From Nitrospinota bacterium (GTDB taxonomy: Bacteria > JADFOP01): 64,000 bases of DNA. The first letter of the stretch is position 1. Each line of letters opens with the position of its first letter. This document shows, piece by piece, positions 1 through 10,040 of the stretch. The position numbers were made by a program, and so were the translations under genes. Location of the stretch: NCBI GenBank assembly GCA_022562795.1, contig JADFOP010000002.1, positions 31,322-95,321 on the forward strand, given 5' to 3'. The notes under the pieces are model-generated. The model saw only the letters and a program-made list of their open reading frames with translations, was not told the DNA's origin and did no database searches.

Positions 1-1
1 C

Positions 2-895
2 ACCGATGAGCCTGAGATGGAGGAGCTGGCGCAGGTAGAGCTCGCCTCGCTCAAAGCGAATCGGGATGAGTTGACCCGATCCCTGCAGCAGCTTCTGCTG
101 CCGAAAGACCCCAACGAGGGCAAGGACGTCATCGTGGAGATCCGGGCTGGCACAGGTGGTGAAGAAGCCGCTCTATTCGCCGCTGAGCTCTTCCGCATGT
201 ATAGTCGCTACGCCGAGGCGAACGGATGGCGTACCGAGATTCTCCATACGAGTCCCACCGAGATGGGTGGGTTCAAGGAAGTCATCGGGTCGGTGAGCGG
301 GCCCGATGCATACAGGAGGCTCCAGTTCGAAAGCGGCACCCACCGGGTCCAGCGGGTTCCGGTGACCGAGGCGGGTGGACGAATTCACACCTCTGCGGTC
401 ACGGTGGCCATTCTACCTGAAGCCGAGGAGGTGGAGGTCGAGATCGACCCCAAAGACCTTCGCATCGACGTTTTCCGCTCCTCGGGCCCCGGCGGCCAGA
501 GCGTCAACACCACCGACTCGGCGGTCCGCATCACCCACCTCCCCACGGGGCTTATCGCTTCGTGTCAGGACGAAAAGAGCCAGCACAAAAACAGGGCCAA
601 GGCGATCCGCGTCTTGCGGGCCCGTCTGAAGGACCGTCTCGAGAACGAGCAGCTTGCGGCAATACGGGAGCAACGGAAACTCCAGGTCGGCACGGGTGAC
701 CGGAGTGAGCGGATACGGACGTACAATTTCCCTCAGAACCGCGTCACCGATCACCGCATAAATCTCACCTTGCACAAACTCGATGCCGTGCTGTCCGGCG
801 ACCTGGACAATCTGATCGAAGCCCTGCTCCAGGCACACCAGGAGGAGGCCTTAGCAACCCTTGCTCCATCGGGCGAGTCGTCAGTGACCCACTAG
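2..895 (+). CDS. prfA: Peptide chain release factor 1 (5' end outside window)
   Basis: Class I release factor that reads UAA and UAG and triggers peptide release on the ribosome. The frame is open from base 2, so the N-terminal part lies upstream; about 298 codons of a family usually near 355 are present. The peptidyl-transferase motif appears as [17 protein letters not shown]. The codon-reading tripeptide region reads [17 protein letters not shown], with a PxT as in RF1 and not the SPF of RF2, so this is prfA and not prfB. The first visible residues ([13 protein letters not shown]) match the RF1 helical domain. prmC, whose product methylates the GGQ glutamine, follows after 72 bases, a classic pairing. 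Confidence 0.97.
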   Translation, partial: TDEPEMEELAQVELASLKANRDELTRSLQQLLLPKDPNEGKDVIVEIRAGTGGEEAALFAAELFRMYSRYAEANGWRTEILHTSPTEMGGFKEVIGSVSGPDAYRRLQFESGTHRVQRVPVTEAGGRIHTSAVTVAILPEAEEVEVEIDPKDLRIDVFRSSGPGGQSVNTTDSAVRITHLPTGLIASCQDEKSQHKNRAKAIRVLRARLKDRLENEQLAAIREQRKLQVGTGDRSERIRTYNFPQNRVTDHRINLTLHKLDAVLSGDLDNLIEALLQAHQEEALATLAPSGESSVTH

Positions 896-967
896 GTAAT
901 GCAGCTCGGCCGGCCCGTGTGAGACGCCAGGCCCCCCAGGGACCAAGCCGTTGGTCGGAGTTCCCGG

Positions 968-1828
968 ATGACATTTGAGCTAGGCGAGTTATTGGCGGAA
1001 TCCCGCCACGCCCTGCGAGAGGCGGCGATCGCCTCGGCCTCACTCGATGCCGAACTCATTTGCTGCCATGCCCAGGGATGGGACCGAGCGCAGCTGTGGG
1101 CCCATCCCGAGGAGAGTGTTGCTCCAGATGTGGTCGAGCGGTGTCGCGCGATGGTAAAGCGCCGCGTGGACCGGGAACCCCTCGCCTATATTTTGGGGGT
1201 CAAAGAGTTCTGGTCGTTGGAGTTTCGGGTCACCCCGGCGGTCTTCATCCCTCGCCCTGAGACCGAGACGCTGGTCGGGGCCGTCCTCGATCATCTGGAT
1301 GTGGAGACGACAGGCCTCCTGATCGAGGTTGGCACCGGCAGTGGCTGTGTCGCCGCGGCTCTCGGCACCGAGCGGCCCGGCCTACGAGTCGTGACCACGG
1401 ATATATCGCCCGATGCCATCGCTGCTGCACGAGAGAATTTTGTCCGTCACGGCTTGGGTGAGCGGATTCAATGCCTTGTATGCGATGTGGCCCTTGCCAT
1501 AGCCCCGGACCAACCCGTCCTTGGGGTCGTGAGCAACCCGCCTTATGTGCCTCGGTCCTTCCTTTATGACCAGGTGGATGAGGAAATTCGCTACGAGCCG
1601 CCTGAGGCCCTCGACGGCGGGCCCACAGGACTGGAGCTTGTACGAGTCGTCGTCGAGCAATCGGCGGCCATCTTGCGGCCCGGCGCCTTTCTTGCGATAG
1701 AGGTCGGCCCTGAACAGATGGCGGAGGTGGGCGTCATGTTGGCCGAGGGGCCGTGGGATCATATTGAGTTCGTCGAGGACCTCCAGGGGGTGCCACGGGT
1801 GGTGATGGCCGACCGGATGGAGGCTTGA
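968..1828 (+). CDS. prmC: Release factor glutamine methyltransferase PrmC/HemK
   Basis: SAM-dependent N5-glutamine methyltransferase acting on the GGQ glutamine of RF1 and RF2. The protein is 286 aa, the usual length. The N-terminal helical substrate domain covers about residues 1-75. The Rossmann core has a SAM-binding loop IEVGTGSGCVAAAL near residue 120 and the diagnostic catalytic motif SNPPYVPRS near residue 180. It sits between prfA and murA, and its stop is 7 bases before the murA start, so the two are probably cotranscribed. Confidence 0.96.
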   Translation: MTFELGELLAESRHALREAAIASASLDAELICCHAQGWDRAQLWAHPEESVAPDVVERCRAMVKRRVDREPLAYILGVKEFWSLEFRVTPAVFIPRPETETLVGAVLDHLDVETTGLLIEVGTGSGCVAAALGTERPGLRVVTTDISPDAIAAARENFVRHGLGERIQCLVCDVALAIAPDQPVLGVVSNPPYVPRSFLYDQVDEEIRYEPPEALDGGPTGLELVRVVVEQSAAILRPGAFLAIEVGPEQMAEVGVMLAEGPWDHIEFVEDLQGVPRVVMADRMEA

Positions 1829-1835
1829 CCGACGG

Positions 1836-3095
1836 GTGGATAAGATTGTCATTGAGGGCGGCGTGGCCCTTGAGGGCGTGGCCCGGGCCAGCGGATCGAA
1901 GAACGCGGTCCTTCCCCTCATGGCCTCAGCGCTCCTTACTGACGAACCCTGCCGCATATCCAACGTCCCCAGCCTTCGCGATGTCGAGACGTTTCTAACC
2001 CTCCTAGAGCGAATGGGCGTGGAGGGCGCCTTCGACCGCGAGACAGGCTTTCTCACCCTCCGTGCCGGAGAGGCGATCGCCACCGAGGCGCCCTACGAGC
2101 TCGTCAAGACCATGCGCGCCAGCGTCTTGGTGTTGGGGCCGCTCGTTGCTCGCTGGGGCGTGGCGCGGGTCAGCCTGCCCGGTGGGTGCGCGATCGGTGA
2201 GCGACCCATCGACCAACACCTCAAAGGAATGGAGGCGCTAGGGGCCACCATTGCCCTCGATCGAGGTTACATCGTCGCCCGGGCCGACCGGCTCGCCGGA
2301 GCCGAGATTATCTTCGACCTGGTCACCGTGACGGGGACCATGAACGTGCTGATGGCGGCAACCCTTGCAAGGGGCACCACGGTGCTGGAAAACGCTGCTC
2401 GGGAGCCCGAGGTCGCCAATCTAGCCCAGGCGCTCAACAACATGGGGGCTCGCATCGAGGGCGCCGGCGGCGGCACCATTGTCATCGAAGGGGTTGATAG
2501 CCTCCGTGGGGTGGAACATGCGGTCATCGCCGATCGGATTGAGACCGGCACCTTGCTGGCGGCAGGAGCCGTCACCGGCGGCCGAGTGATGGTTGAGGGC
2601 TGCATCCCCGAGCACCTCGAGGCCGTCACTCTGAAGCTGCAAGAGGCCGGGGCTTCTGTGGAGAAGGGGAAGGATTGGGTTCGTCTAGAGGGTCCGGCGC
2701 GTCTCAACCCCTTTATCTTGGAGACCGCTCCCTACCCAGGTTTCCCTACGGACATGCAGGCGCAACTTATGGCCCTGGCGACCCTGGCAGACGGCACCAG
2801 CTTCATCACGGAGAACATCTTTGAGAACCGTATGTTGCACGTCGCGGAGCTTCGCCGCATGGGGGCCGACATCACGCTAAGGGGCAACACGGCTATAGTC
2901 CGTGGCGTGGACCGGCTATCTGCCGCACCCCTCATGGCTTCGGATCTAAGGGCCTCGGCCGCGCTCGTCCTGGCGGGTCTGACGGTCAAGGGGCGAACCG
3001 AGGTCTCCCGAGTCTACCATCTCGATCGAGGCTACGAGCGGTTGGAGGAGAAGCTCCAGGCCTTTGGGGCGGCCGTTCGGCGGGAGCCGGCGTAA
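1836..3095 (+). CDS. murA: UDP-N-acetylglucosamine 1-carboxyvinyltransferase MurA
   Basis: First committed step of peptidoglycan synthesis: transfers enolpyruvate from PEP to UDP-GlcNAc in the cytoplasm. It is 419 aa, full length, with a GTG start 7 bases after prmC. N-terminal [21 protein letters not shown] matches the substrate-binding loop. The active-site loop [22 protein letters not shown] near residue 115 carries the catalytic Cys, so the fosfomycin target residue is present. [20 protein letters not shown] and the C-terminal [13 protein letters not shown] are also typical. In many related genomes hisG follows murA; here hisD follows directly. Confidence 0.97.
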   Translation: MDKIVIEGGVALEGVARASGSKNAVLPLMASALLTDEPCRISNVPSLRDVETFLTLLERMGVEGAFDRETGFLTLRAGEAIATEAPYELVKTMRASVLVLGPLVARWGVARVSLPGGCAIGERPIDQHLKGMEALGATIALDRGYIVARADRLAGAEIIFDLVTVTGTMNVLMAATLARGTTVLENAAREPEVANLAQALNNMGARIEGAGGGTIVIEGVDSLRGVEHAVIADRIETGTLLAAGAVTGGRVMVEGCIPEHLEAVTLKLQEAGASVEKGKDWVRLEGPARLNPFILETAPYPGFPTDMQAQLMALATLADGTSFITENIFENRMLHVAELRRMGADITLRGNTAIVRGVDRLSAAPLMASDLRASAALVLAGLTVKGRTEVSRVYHLDRGYERLEEKLQAFGAAVRREPA

Positions 3096-3114
3096 GGGTG
3101 GAGGGCGCAAAGCC

Positions 3115-4419
3115 GTGAAGCTCTACCGAACGGGAGAAGCGGCCTTCGACGAGGCCTTGGAGCGGCTCACCAGCAGGATGGAGCTATTCAGCTCCGATGT
3201 CATTAAGGTCGTCGACGACATCGTGGCCGATGTACGCGCCGAGGGTGATGAGGCCCTGGTGCGCTACACGGAGCAGTTCGATGGGCTGCGGCTCTCCCTG
3301 GAGGAGATTCGCGTGCCTCCATCGGCTTTCAAAGAGGCCGCCCGGCGGGTCGGGCGCTCCACCTTGCGGGCCCTGAGGGTCGCCGCCGATCGAATCGAAG
3401 CCTACCACCGGCGTCAGGTGGAAGACGGATGGTCCTACGATGAAGATGGGGAGATCTCCCTGGGGCTCCTGGTTCGGCCCCTCCACCGGGTGGGGCTATA
3501 TGTGCCGGGGGGAAAGGCCGCCTACCCATCAACGGTGCTTATGAGCGCCATCCCCGCCCGAGTGGCCGGGGTGGAAGAGCTCGCCATGTGTGTGCCCTCG
3601 CAGACGAAGCGTCCGAAGCCCGTGGTCCTGGCGGCGGCCCTGGTGGCTGGCATTGAGGAGGTCTACCGGGTGGGAGGCGCCCAGGCCATCGCCGCCTTAG
3701 CCTACGGGACGGAGACGATCCCACGGGTGGATAAAATCGTCGGTCCGGGCAATGTCTACGTGGCGGCCGCCAAGCGGGCCGTCTACGGGCTGGTGGATAT
3801 CGACATGCTGGCTGGGCCGAGCGAAATCGTCGTGGTTGCCGACGAGTCGGCGGAGGCAGACTTCGTCGCCGCCGATCTCCTCTCCCAGCTTGAGCATGAC
3901 GAGCTGGCGGTGGCGGTCCTAGTCACCACGTCGGAGGCCCTGGCGAGCGATGTTAAGCGGGAGGTGGCGGCGCAGAAGCGCCGGCTTAAGAGAAAGCGAA
4001 TTATCGGGGCGGCCCTTAAGGGCCTATCGGCCATCTTCGTCGTGGAGAGCCTCCTTGAGGCGACGGAGGTGGCAAACGCCGTGGCGCCGGAGCACCTGGA
4101 GCTTGCGGTGAAGGAGCCATTAAAGCTTCTGCCCCTCATCTCGAACGCAGGGGCCGTCTTCCTGGGCAACTACACGCCCGAGGCGGTCGGGGATTATCTG
4201 GCCGGCCCAAGCCACGTGCTCCCGACGGGCGGCACGGCCCGATTCTCTTCACCTCTGGGGGTCTACGATTTCATCAAGCGCTCTAGCGTCATCTCCACAT
4301 CACGGGAGGCGCTCAAGAAGCTGGCCAAGACGACCATAGCCTTGGCAGAGCTCGAGGGGCTCGACGCGCACGCGGAGGCCGTACGCCTGCGGCTGAGGCG
4401 CCGCAGACGAAAGAAATGA
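3115..4419 (+). CDS. hisD: Histidinol dehydrogenase
   Basis: Catalyses the last two NAD-dependent oxidations from L-histidinol to L-histidine, using zinc. I place the start at GTG 3115 (VKLYRTGEAAF), which has GGAGG at 3100-3104 about 10 bases upstream; this gives 434 aa. The frame is open back to 3064, but that would overlap murA with a low-complexity Arg/Gly leader. Recognisable blocks are VPGGKAAYPSTVLMSAIPARVAG, GGAQAIAALAYGT, KIVGPGNVYVAAAKRAV, DMLAGPSEI and SQLEHDE. It ends in a basic tail (RLRLRRRRRKK) that is longer than usual. Confidence 0.95.
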   Translation: MKLYRTGEAAFDEALERLTSRMELFSSDVIKVVDDIVADVRAEGDEALVRYTEQFDGLRLSLEEIRVPPSAFKEAARRVGRSTLRALRVAADRIEAYHRRQVEDGWSYDEDGEISLGLLVRPLHRVGLYVPGGKAAYPSTVLMSAIPARVAGVEELAMCVPSQTKRPKPVVLAAALVAGIEEVYRVGGAQAIAALAYGTETIPRVDKIVGPGNVYVAAAKRAVYGLVDIDMLAGPSEIVVVADESAEADFVAADLLSQLEHDELAVAVLVTTSEALASDVKREVAAQKRRLKRKRIIGAALKGLSAIFVVESLLEATEVANAVAPEHLELAVKEPLKLLPLISNAGAVFLGNYTPEAVGDYLAGPSHVLPTGGTARFSSPLGVYDFIKRSSVISTSREALKKLAKTTIALAELEGLDAHAEAVRLRLRRRRRKK

Positions 4420-4453
4420 GAAAATCCGGGTCCTTTGAGGAGTCGGTTCATAA

Positions 4454-4503
4454 TTCTTAATCTCTCGTCTACTTTTTTTAGTAAAACTCCTGTAGATTAA
4501 GAA
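4454..4503. repeat. 10-bp perfect inverted repeat upstream of hisC
   Basis: TTCTTAATCT at 4454-4463 is exactly complementary to AGATTAAGAA at 4494-4503. The 30-base interval between them includes a run of seven T. It lies in the 155-base AT-rich gap between hisD and hisC, the only sizeable gap in the his run. It could act as a terminator or attenuator for the murA-hisD transcript, or as an operator for hisC. No clear sigma70 promoter was found beside it. Confidence 0.45.
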
Positions 4504-4574
4504 ACCATCGAAGGAATGTATTGATTTTCTGACCCTCAGGTGCGAGGCCCTCAGGGCCCGTCGGGGTGGTGGTT

Positions 4575-5648
4575 ATGGACCCAAGCCGACTCATCAAGCC
4601 GAGCGTTAGGGCAATGGAGGCCTACGAGGCCCCAGTCTACCCCTGCCGGGTAAAGCTCGATGCCGCCGAAGGCCCCTACCCGCCTCCGCCGCCCTTGGCC
4701 GAGCGGCTGGCCGCGCTGGCCCGGAGCCTCCCTTACCATCGCTATCCGGCGGCCGACGCGGCGGAGTTGAAGAAGGCCCTTGCGACCTGGTACCGCACAG
4801 GCCCGGAGACAATGGTCGTCGGCAACGGCTCGGATGAGCTCATCCAGCTTCTCTGCACCGTCTTTGGGGGCGCGGGCACAAAGGTCCTCCTGCCCGACCC
4901 GACATTCGCCATGTACGGCATTATTGCACGGACTCTGGAGATGGAGCCGGTTGAGGTGGCTCTCGAGAAGGACTGGTCTCTCGACGGGGAAGCTATGGTC
5001 GAGGCCCTGGCCGACGAGGCGGTCCGTCTCGTCTTCCTGGCCTCGCCGAACAACCCCACGGGCAACCGCTTCGACGAGGAGACGATCAGGGCCATCGTCG
5101 AGGCAGAGCGGGCCCTCGTCGTGATTGACGAGGCGTACGGCGAGTTCGCCGCCTCGAGCCTAACGGGTTTAGTCGAGCGGAGCCCGCACGTGGCCGTCCT
5201 TCGGTCGTGTTCTAAGATGGGCTTGGCGGGCCTTCGCCTGGGCACCCTCATCGCAAGCCCTCCGGTGGTGGCGGCGGTGGAGAAGGTGCGATTGCCCTAC
5301 AATGTCAACAGCTTCACACAGGCTGCGGTCCGGCTGGCGCTGGAACACCGTGAAGCCCTGGAGGAGCAAATCGAGGCCGTACGGGCCGATCGGGCCAGCC
5401 TCTTCAAAGCCCTCGAGGCCCAGCCGGGGGTCACTCCATATCCTTCGGAGGCCAACTTCGTGCTATTTAGGGTGGACGAGGTTGGGGCCGAGACCGTCCA
5501 CGAGCGGCTCCTTGAGGCCGGGGTTCTGGTGCGCTTCTTCGGTGGGCCGGGCCGGCTGGGTAAGTGCTTGCGAGTAACCGTTGGTAGACCCGAGGAAAAT
5601 GAGGCCTTCGTGACGGCCCTGGGCGCCGCGATTAAGGCCGAATCGTGA
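4575..5648 (+). CDS. hisC: Histidinol-phosphate aminotransferase
   Basis: PLP-dependent transaminase converting imidazole-acetol phosphate to histidinol phosphate. It has fold-type I features: [33 protein letters not shown], and the PLP-lysine segment [21 protein letters not shown] 4575 gives 357 aa, the usual size; a GTG three codons upstream at 4566 is an alternative, and neither has a strong ribosome-binding site. It begins the compact hisC-B-H-A-F-IE run. Confidence 0.95.
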   Translation: MDPSRLIKPSVRAMEAYEAPVYPCRVKLDAAEGPYPPPPPLAERLAALARSLPYHRYPAADAAELKKALATWYRTGPETMVVGNGSDELIQLLCTVFGGAGTKVLLPDPTFAMYGIIARTLEMEPVEVALEKDWSLDGEAMVEALADEAVRLVFLASPNNPTGNRFDEETIRAIVEAERALVVIDEAYGEFAASSLTGLVERSPHVAVLRSCSKMGLAGLRLGTLIASPPVVAAVEKVRLPYNVNSFTQAAVRLALEHREALEEQIEAVRADRASLFKALEAQPGVTPYPSEANFVLFRVDEVGAETVHERLLEAGVLVRFFGGPGRLGKCLRVTVGRPEENEAFVTALGAAIKAES

Positions 5649-5658
5649 GGAGACGAAA

Positions 5659-6246
5659 ATGGCGCGGAATGCGGAGGTAGAGCGCAAAACTAAGGAGACC
5701 CAGGTGCGCGTGAGCCTCGATATCGACGGGACCGGCGCATACGAGGTGGATACCGGGGTCCCGTTCTTCGACCACATGCTCAACCTCTTCGCCAAGCACG
5801 GCCTCTTCGACCTCACGGTGGAGGCATCAGGCGACGTCGAGGTGGACTACCACCACACGGTGGAAGATGTGGGCATCGTCCTGGGCCAGGCCCTACGGGA
5901 GGCCGTGGGTGACAAGGTGGGCCTCCGGCGCTACGGCCAGGCCACCGTCCCCATGATCGAGAGCCTGGCGACCTGTGTTCTCGACCTCTCCGGCAGGTCA
6001 AATCTCGTCTACCGGGTCGATGCCGCCAAGGAGAAGGTGGGGCAGTTTGATGTGGAGCTCGTCGAGGAGTTTTTCCGGGCCCTCGCGGGCGAAGCCGGCC
6101 TCGACCTCCACCTCACGCTCCACTACGGCTCGAACTCGCACCATATCGTCGAGGCTCTCTTCAAGAGCTTCGCCAAAGCGCTCGACGCCGCTACCTCGAT
6201 TGACCCCCGCGTGGAGGGGGTGCCGTCGACCAAGGGGACCCTCTAG
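5659..6246 (+). CDS. hisB: Imidazoleglycerol-phosphate dehydratase (monofunctional)
   Basis: Mn-dependent dehydratase of histidine synthesis. At 195 aa it is the stand-alone form, without the HAD-type histidinol phosphatase domain found in enterobacterial HisB. Metal-binding histidine motifs are seen in [19 protein letters not shown] and [18 protein letters not shown], with [21 protein letters not shown] near the C-terminus. It starts 10 bases after hisC behind GGAG. A separate histidinol-phosphate phosphatase must be encoded elsewhere. Confidence 0.97.
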   Translation: MARNAEVERKTKETQVRVSLDIDGTGAYEVDTGVPFFDHMLNLFAKHGLFDLTVEASGDVEVDYHHTVEDVGIVLGQALREAVGDKVGLRRYGQATVPMIESLATCVLDLSGRSNLVYRVDAAKEKVGQFDVELVEEFFRALAGEAGLDLHLTLHYGSNSHHIVEALFKSFAKALDAATSIDPRVEGVPSTKGTL

Positions 6247-6257
6247 ACGAGGCTATA

Positions 6258-6884
6258 GTGATTGCGATCATAGACTACGGGGTGGGCAACCTCCGAAGCG
6301 TCCAGAAGAGCTTCGAGAAGGTCGGCCACGAGGCCCTCGTCACGAGCGATGCGGAGAGCATCGCCGCAGCCGACGCGGTGGTCCTGCCGGGGGTGGGCGC
6401 ATTCCGGGCCTGCATGGAGAACCTCAAGGAGTACGGCCTCGTCGAGGCCGTCTACCAGGCGGTGGAGAGCGGTAGGCCCTTCCTCGGCATCTGCGTGGGC
6501 ATGCAGATTCTATTCACCGAGTGCGATGAGTTCGGCCACGCCAAGGGTTTGGGCATCTTTGAGGGCCCCGTGGTCCGATTTCCTGATGGAGAGTCGGCCG
6601 GGGGGCAGGCCCTTAAGGTGCCCCATATGGGTTGGAACCAGCTCACTATCCAGCGCTCGGCGCCCATCTTCGCCGATGTGGCCGAGGGCGAATACGTCTA
6701 TTTCGTCCACTCCTACTACCCGCAGCCGGCCGACCCGTCCATCGTATCGGCTACGACCACCTACGGGGTGGAATTCGCAAGCTCCATCTGGAAGGAGCAT
6801 ATTGTGGCAACCCAGTTCCACCCGGAGAAGAGCCAGACCGTGGGCCTCAAGATTATCAAAGCCTTTGGAGCGCTTGTAGGGTGA
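6258..6884 (+). CDS. hisH: Imidazole glycerol phosphate synthase glutaminase subunit HisH
   Basis: Class I glutamine amidotransferase that feeds ammonia to HisF through the HisF barrel. It is 208 aa with a GTG start (VIAIIDYGVGNLRSVQKSFEKVG). The nucleophile elbow LGICVGMQILF carries the catalytic Cys, and the His-x-Glu pair lies in ATQFHPEKSQ near the C-terminus. Its stop overlaps the hisA GTG (GTGA at 6881-6884), suggesting translational coupling. Confidence 0.97.
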   Translation: MIAIIDYGVGNLRSVQKSFEKVGHEALVTSDAESIAAADAVVLPGVGAFRACMENLKEYGLVEAVYQAVESGRPFLGICVGMQILFTECDEFGHAKGLGIFEGPVVRFPDGESAGGQALKVPHMGWNQLTIQRSAPIFADVAEGEYVYFVHSYYPQPADPSIVSATTTYGVEFASSIWKEHIVATQFHPEKSQTVGLKIIKAFGALVG

Positions 6885-7609
6885 TTCTATATCCCGCCAT
6901 CGACATCCAGGGGGGCCGGTGCGTCCGCCTGTTTCAGGGACGGATGGAAGAGGCGACGGTCTACGGGGATGATCCGGCGGCGATGGCCCGCCGCTGGGTA
7001 GATGAAGGAGCCGGGGCCCTCCACGTTGTCGACCTCGATGGTGCGCGGAATGGTCGGCCCCAGAATGTTGATGAAGTGCTCGCCATTCGCAGCGCGGTGG
7101 CCGTTCCCATCCAGGTCGGCGGAGGGCTGCGCTCCCACGAGGCCGCGGAGGCCTATCTCGAGGCGGGAATCGAGCGGGTAGTGCTCGGCACGCGGGCGGC
7201 GGTGGACGCGGATTTTCTCGCAGAGCTTTGCGCAGCCCACCCCGGCCGGGTGGCGGTGGGCATTGACGCCCGGGACGGCCGGGTGGCCCTTAAGGGCTGG
7301 ACGGAGATCATCCCACTCGAAGCGGGCGAGCTCGCCCGGAGGGTCGAGAAAATTGGAGCCTCAGCGATAATCTATACCGACATCGCCCGCGACGGTACCC
7401 TCACGGGGCCGAACGTGGAGGCCGTCGCGGCCGTGGCCCGAGGGGTAGCGCTCCCGGTCATCGCCTCAGGCGGGGTCGCTACGGTCGAGGACCTTCGCTC
7501 GCTCAAGGCCCTGGCTGCCGACGGGGTCGAAGGCGTCATCGTGGGAAAGGCTCTCTACGAGGGGACCGTCTCGGTCGCCGAGGCCCTGTCGGTCCTGTCG
7601 GAGCCGTGA
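6881..7609 (+). CDS. hisA: Phosphoribosylformimino-5-aminoimidazole carboxamide ribotide isomerase
   Basis: TIM-barrel isomerase (ProFAR to PRFAR). The start is GTG 6881, overlapping the hisH stop by 4 bases, and gives 242 aa beginning VILYPAIDIQGGRCVRLFQG. A longer open frame exists back to 6632 but lies wholly inside hisH and is not credible. The two phosphate-binding half-barrel signatures are visible: VPIQVGGGLRSHEAAEAYLE and [32 protein letters not shown] holds the catalytic Asp region. Confidence 0.97.
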   Translation: MILYPAIDIQGGRCVRLFQGRMEEATVYGDDPAAMARRWVDEGAGALHVVDLDGARNGRPQNVDEVLAIRSAVAVPIQVGGGLRSHEAAEAYLEAGIERVVLGTRAAVDADFLAELCAAHPGRVAVGIDARDGRVALKGWTEIIPLEAGELARRVEKIGASAIIYTDIARDGTLTGPNVEAVAAVARGVALPVIASGGVATVEDLRSLKALAADGVEGVIVGKALYEGTVSVAEALSVLSEP

Positions 7610-7612
7610 GCG

Positions 7613-8380
7613 ATGCTCGCCAAGCGGGTCATACCGTGCCTCGATGTCCGAGACGGTCGCGTGGTCAAAGGAGTAAAGTTCGTCAACATCCGCGATGCCG
7701 GCGACCCTGTGGAGGTGGCCCACATTTACGATGAACAGGGCGCCGACGAGGTGGTCTTTCTTGACATCACCGCCAGCCACGAGCGGCGTAAGATTCTCCT
7801 GGATGTGGTCCAGGTCACGGCCGAGCGCTGCTTCATGCCCCTTACGGTCGGCGGCGGTGTCCGCGACATAGACGACATCCGGACCCTGCTCCAAAACGGG
7901 GCCGACAAGGTGGCCATCAACACGGCGGCGGTCAGGGACCCCAAAGCGGTTGAGCGCGGGGCGAGGCGATTCGGAAGCCAGTGCATTGTGGTGGCCATAG
8001 ATGCCAAGCGGCGCACCGGCGTGGAGCCTTCCTCTTGGGAGGTCTACACCCACGGGGGGCGGACCCCTACTGGGCTCGACGCCGTAGAGTGGGCCGTCGA
8101 GGTGGAGCGGTTGGGAGCGGGGGAGATTCTGTTGACCAGCATGGACCGAGACGGCACCAAAGACGGCTACGACCTCGAGCTCACCCGGATGGTGAGCGAT
8201 GCGGTGGGCATCCCGGTCATCGCCTCAGGGGGCGTGGGAACCCTGGAGCACCTCTACGAGGGGCTTGCCGAAGGGAAGGCCGACGCCGTGCTCGCGGCCA
8301 GCATCTTCCACTACCGTGAATACACGGTGGGCGAGGCGAAGGCCTATCTAAAAGAGCGGGGCATCCCCGTCCGTCTGTAA
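7613..8380 (+). CDS. hisF: Imidazole glycerol phosphate synthase cyclase subunit HisF
   Basis: TIM-barrel cyclase partner of HisH, yielding imidazole glycerol phosphate and AICAR. It is 255 aa and begins [23 protein letters not shown], with the catalytic Asp in [28 protein letters not shown] and [19 protein letters not shown] are diagnostic. It starts 3 bases after hisA. Confidence 0.98.
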   Translation: MLAKRVIPCLDVRDGRVVKGVKFVNIRDAGDPVEVAHIYDEQGADEVVFLDITASHERRKILLDVVQVTAERCFMPLTVGGGVRDIDDIRTLLQNGADKVAINTAAVRDPKAVERGARRFGSQCIVVAIDAKRRTGVEPSSWEVYTHGGRTPTGLDAVEWAVEVERLGAGEILLTSMDRDGTKDGYDLELTRMVSDAVGIPVIASGGVGTLEHLYEGLAEGKADAVLAASIFHYREYTVGEAKAYLKERGIPVRL

Positions 8381-8393
8381 GGAGGAGAAGCCC

Positions 8394-9056
8394 ATGGAGG
8401 TCGACATACCAGCGGAGCTCAAATACGACGCTCAGGGGCTCATCCCGACCGTGGTCCAGGAGCTCGACGGACGGGTCCTCATGGTGGCGTACATGAATGC
8501 CGAGAGCCTGTCCATGACCATCGAGAGCGGCTATACCCACTTTTGGAGCCGATCGCGCCAAAAATTCTGGAAAAAGGGTGAGACGAGCGGCCACACTCAA
8601 AGGGTCCGCCGCCTATGGTACGACTGCGACTCCGATTGCCTGCTCGTCCAGGTGGAGCAGACGGGCCCGGCCTGCCACACGGGCGAGCCGACCTGCTTTT
8701 TCCAGCCCGTCGAGGCCGACTTCGGCGAGGCCGTCCCGCCCGCCGCTGGGCCGGAAGTTTTCGACCGCCTGGCCGCCGTCATCGAGGATAGGAAGGCCGA
8801 CGATCAGGATGATTCCTACGTGGCACGCCTTTCGAGGGAGGGCGGATCTGGAATTTCCCGGAAAATGATGGAGACCGCCGAAGAGGCGGCCCGTGCGGCA
8901 CATGATAAAGACCCCCAAGCCCTGGTCCAGGAGATGGCCGACCTCTGGTTCCACACCCTGGTATTGCTGGCCGACTCGGGTGTCGAGCCTAAGAACGTCT
9001 ACGGCGAGCTGGCGAGCCGATTCGGCTCCTCCGGGATGAAAGACGACGAGGGCTAA
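8394..9056 (+). CDS. hisI: Bifunctional phosphoribosyl-AMP cyclohydrolase / phosphoribosyl-ATP pyrophosphatase
   Basis: HisIE fusion covering steps 2 and 3 of histidine synthesis. HisI occupies about residues 1-115, with metal ligands in [23 protein letters not shown] and the substrate segment [23 protein letters not shown]. HisE follows from about residue 122, with the MazG-like helix [33 protein letters not shown]. The usual HisE lysine-rich KVGEE start is altered to RKMMETAEE. An RBS (GGAGG) lies 10 bases upstream. This ends the his run; hisG is absent from the window. Confidence 0.96.
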   Translation: MEVDIPAELKYDAQGLIPTVVQELDGRVLMVAYMNAESLSMTIESGYTHFWSRSRQKFWKKGETSGHTQRVRRLWYDCDSDCLLVQVEQTGPACHTGEPTCFFQPVEADFGEAVPPAAGPEVFDRLAAVIEDRKADDQDDSYVARLSREGGSGISRKMMETAEEAARAAHDKDPQALVQEMADLWFHTLVLLADSGVEPKNVYGELASRFGSSGMKDDEG

Positions 9057-9128
9057 GAAACGTCATACGTTAGGGGCGCTCTAGAGTAAAATTGAGACAA
9101 AAATCCTAGCAAGCTACCTCTCGCCACT

Positions 9129-9971
9129 TCAGCGTTCGGCGGCCATCTGGCCGATTGCGACGCGGGCCTTCGCGGCGAGGTGGTGGGAGGGATATTCGGT
9201 CTCCAGCTCCTTCCATCGCTTGAGAGCTTGAACCTTGTCATTGAGCCTGTGGAATGACTCCCCCGCATGATAGAGCGCATCGGGCCGCTTGGGGCTCTCG
9301 GGAGCCCTCTCGAGCAGCTGGCTTAAGCTCGAGGCAGCCGCCATCGGTCGGCCTCGGGCCAGCTCTGCCCGGCCAATGAGCAAAAGCGCCTCATCAGCCT
9401 TCTTCCCATCCTTGGTCCGCTCTAGGTAGAGTTCCAGCTTCTCGACAGCCGCCTCGATCTCTCCGGCCTCAAAGTGACGTTGGCCGAGCCGGAAGAGCTC
9501 ATTGGACGACCGCTCTCTGATAATCGAAATTGGACGTCGTACAATCTTGTTGAGGCGCGAGAGGACTGAAGCCACTTTTCCCGTAGCCGATTTCAACACC
9601 GTAGGCGGAGGGGGTGGAAGGGGCGTAGCCTTTGGTGATGGGTCTTTAGGGGGCGGGCGGCGGGCGGCCAGGGGAAAGGGCTCTTCGGTCGGCGCCGGCA
9701 GATTCGCCAAGGGATTATCGCCAACGGAGGATAACCACGGGTGGTCGGAGAGGCGCGCCATCTTGCGCTCGACGGAGTCGAGACGTCGGGTAAGCTGGTC
9801 CCGCTCACGGCGTAGCGAGGAGACCTGACCCTCCAGATCCTCCACATGCTTCTCTATAAAGTAAGTATCGGGAGCGGCGTCCCTTCTCATGCGGGGCAGG
9901 GCCGTGCAGCCAGCGATGAGGAAAAACATGGCGCAGCAGCATGCAGCAACCACCTTTCCCCGTATTCTCAT
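9129..9971 (-). CDS. CpoB/YbgF-like coiled-coil and TPR lipoprotein
   Basis: Probable outer-membrane-attached lipoprotein of 280 aa. The signal peptide ends in the lipobox FLIAGC, placing the lipidated Cys at about residue 22. A short coiled coil (VEDLEGQVSSLRRERDQLTRRLDSVERKM) follows, then a Pro-rich linker and about three TPR-like repeats from residue 165. The C-terminal ending WKELETEYPSHHLAAKARVAIGQM is typical of the YbgF/CpoB family, which coordinates peptidoglycan synthesis with Tol-Pal constriction. No tol or pal genes are nearby, so the specific role is inferred. It lies 69 bases downstream of the bactofilin-TPR gene on the same strand. Confidence 0.7.
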   Translation of the reverse strand: MRIRGKVVAACCCAMFFLIAGCTALPRMRRDAAPDTYFIEKHVEDLEGQVSSLRRERDQLTRRLDSVERKMARLSDHPWLSSVGDNPLANLPAPTEEPFPLAARRPPPKDPSPKATPLPPPPPTVLKSATGKVASVLSRLNKIVRRPISIIRERSSNELFRLGQRHFEAGEIEAAVEKLELYLERTKDGKKADEALLLIGRAELARGRPMAAASSLSQLLERAPESPKRPDALYHAGESFHRLNDKVQALKRWKELETEYPSHHLAAKARVAIGQMAAER

Positions 9972-10040
9972 GCTGCCCTCGTTCAGAATTAAGAGAGTAG
10001 GGTCGAGCGCGCCAGGGGTCTTGTCTCTCCGCCGGGCTCC

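Noticed and set aside
6632..6880. N-terminal extension of hisA inside hisH
   Set aside because: The extension has no HisA similarity and lies entirely in hisH; GTG 6881 gives the standard length.
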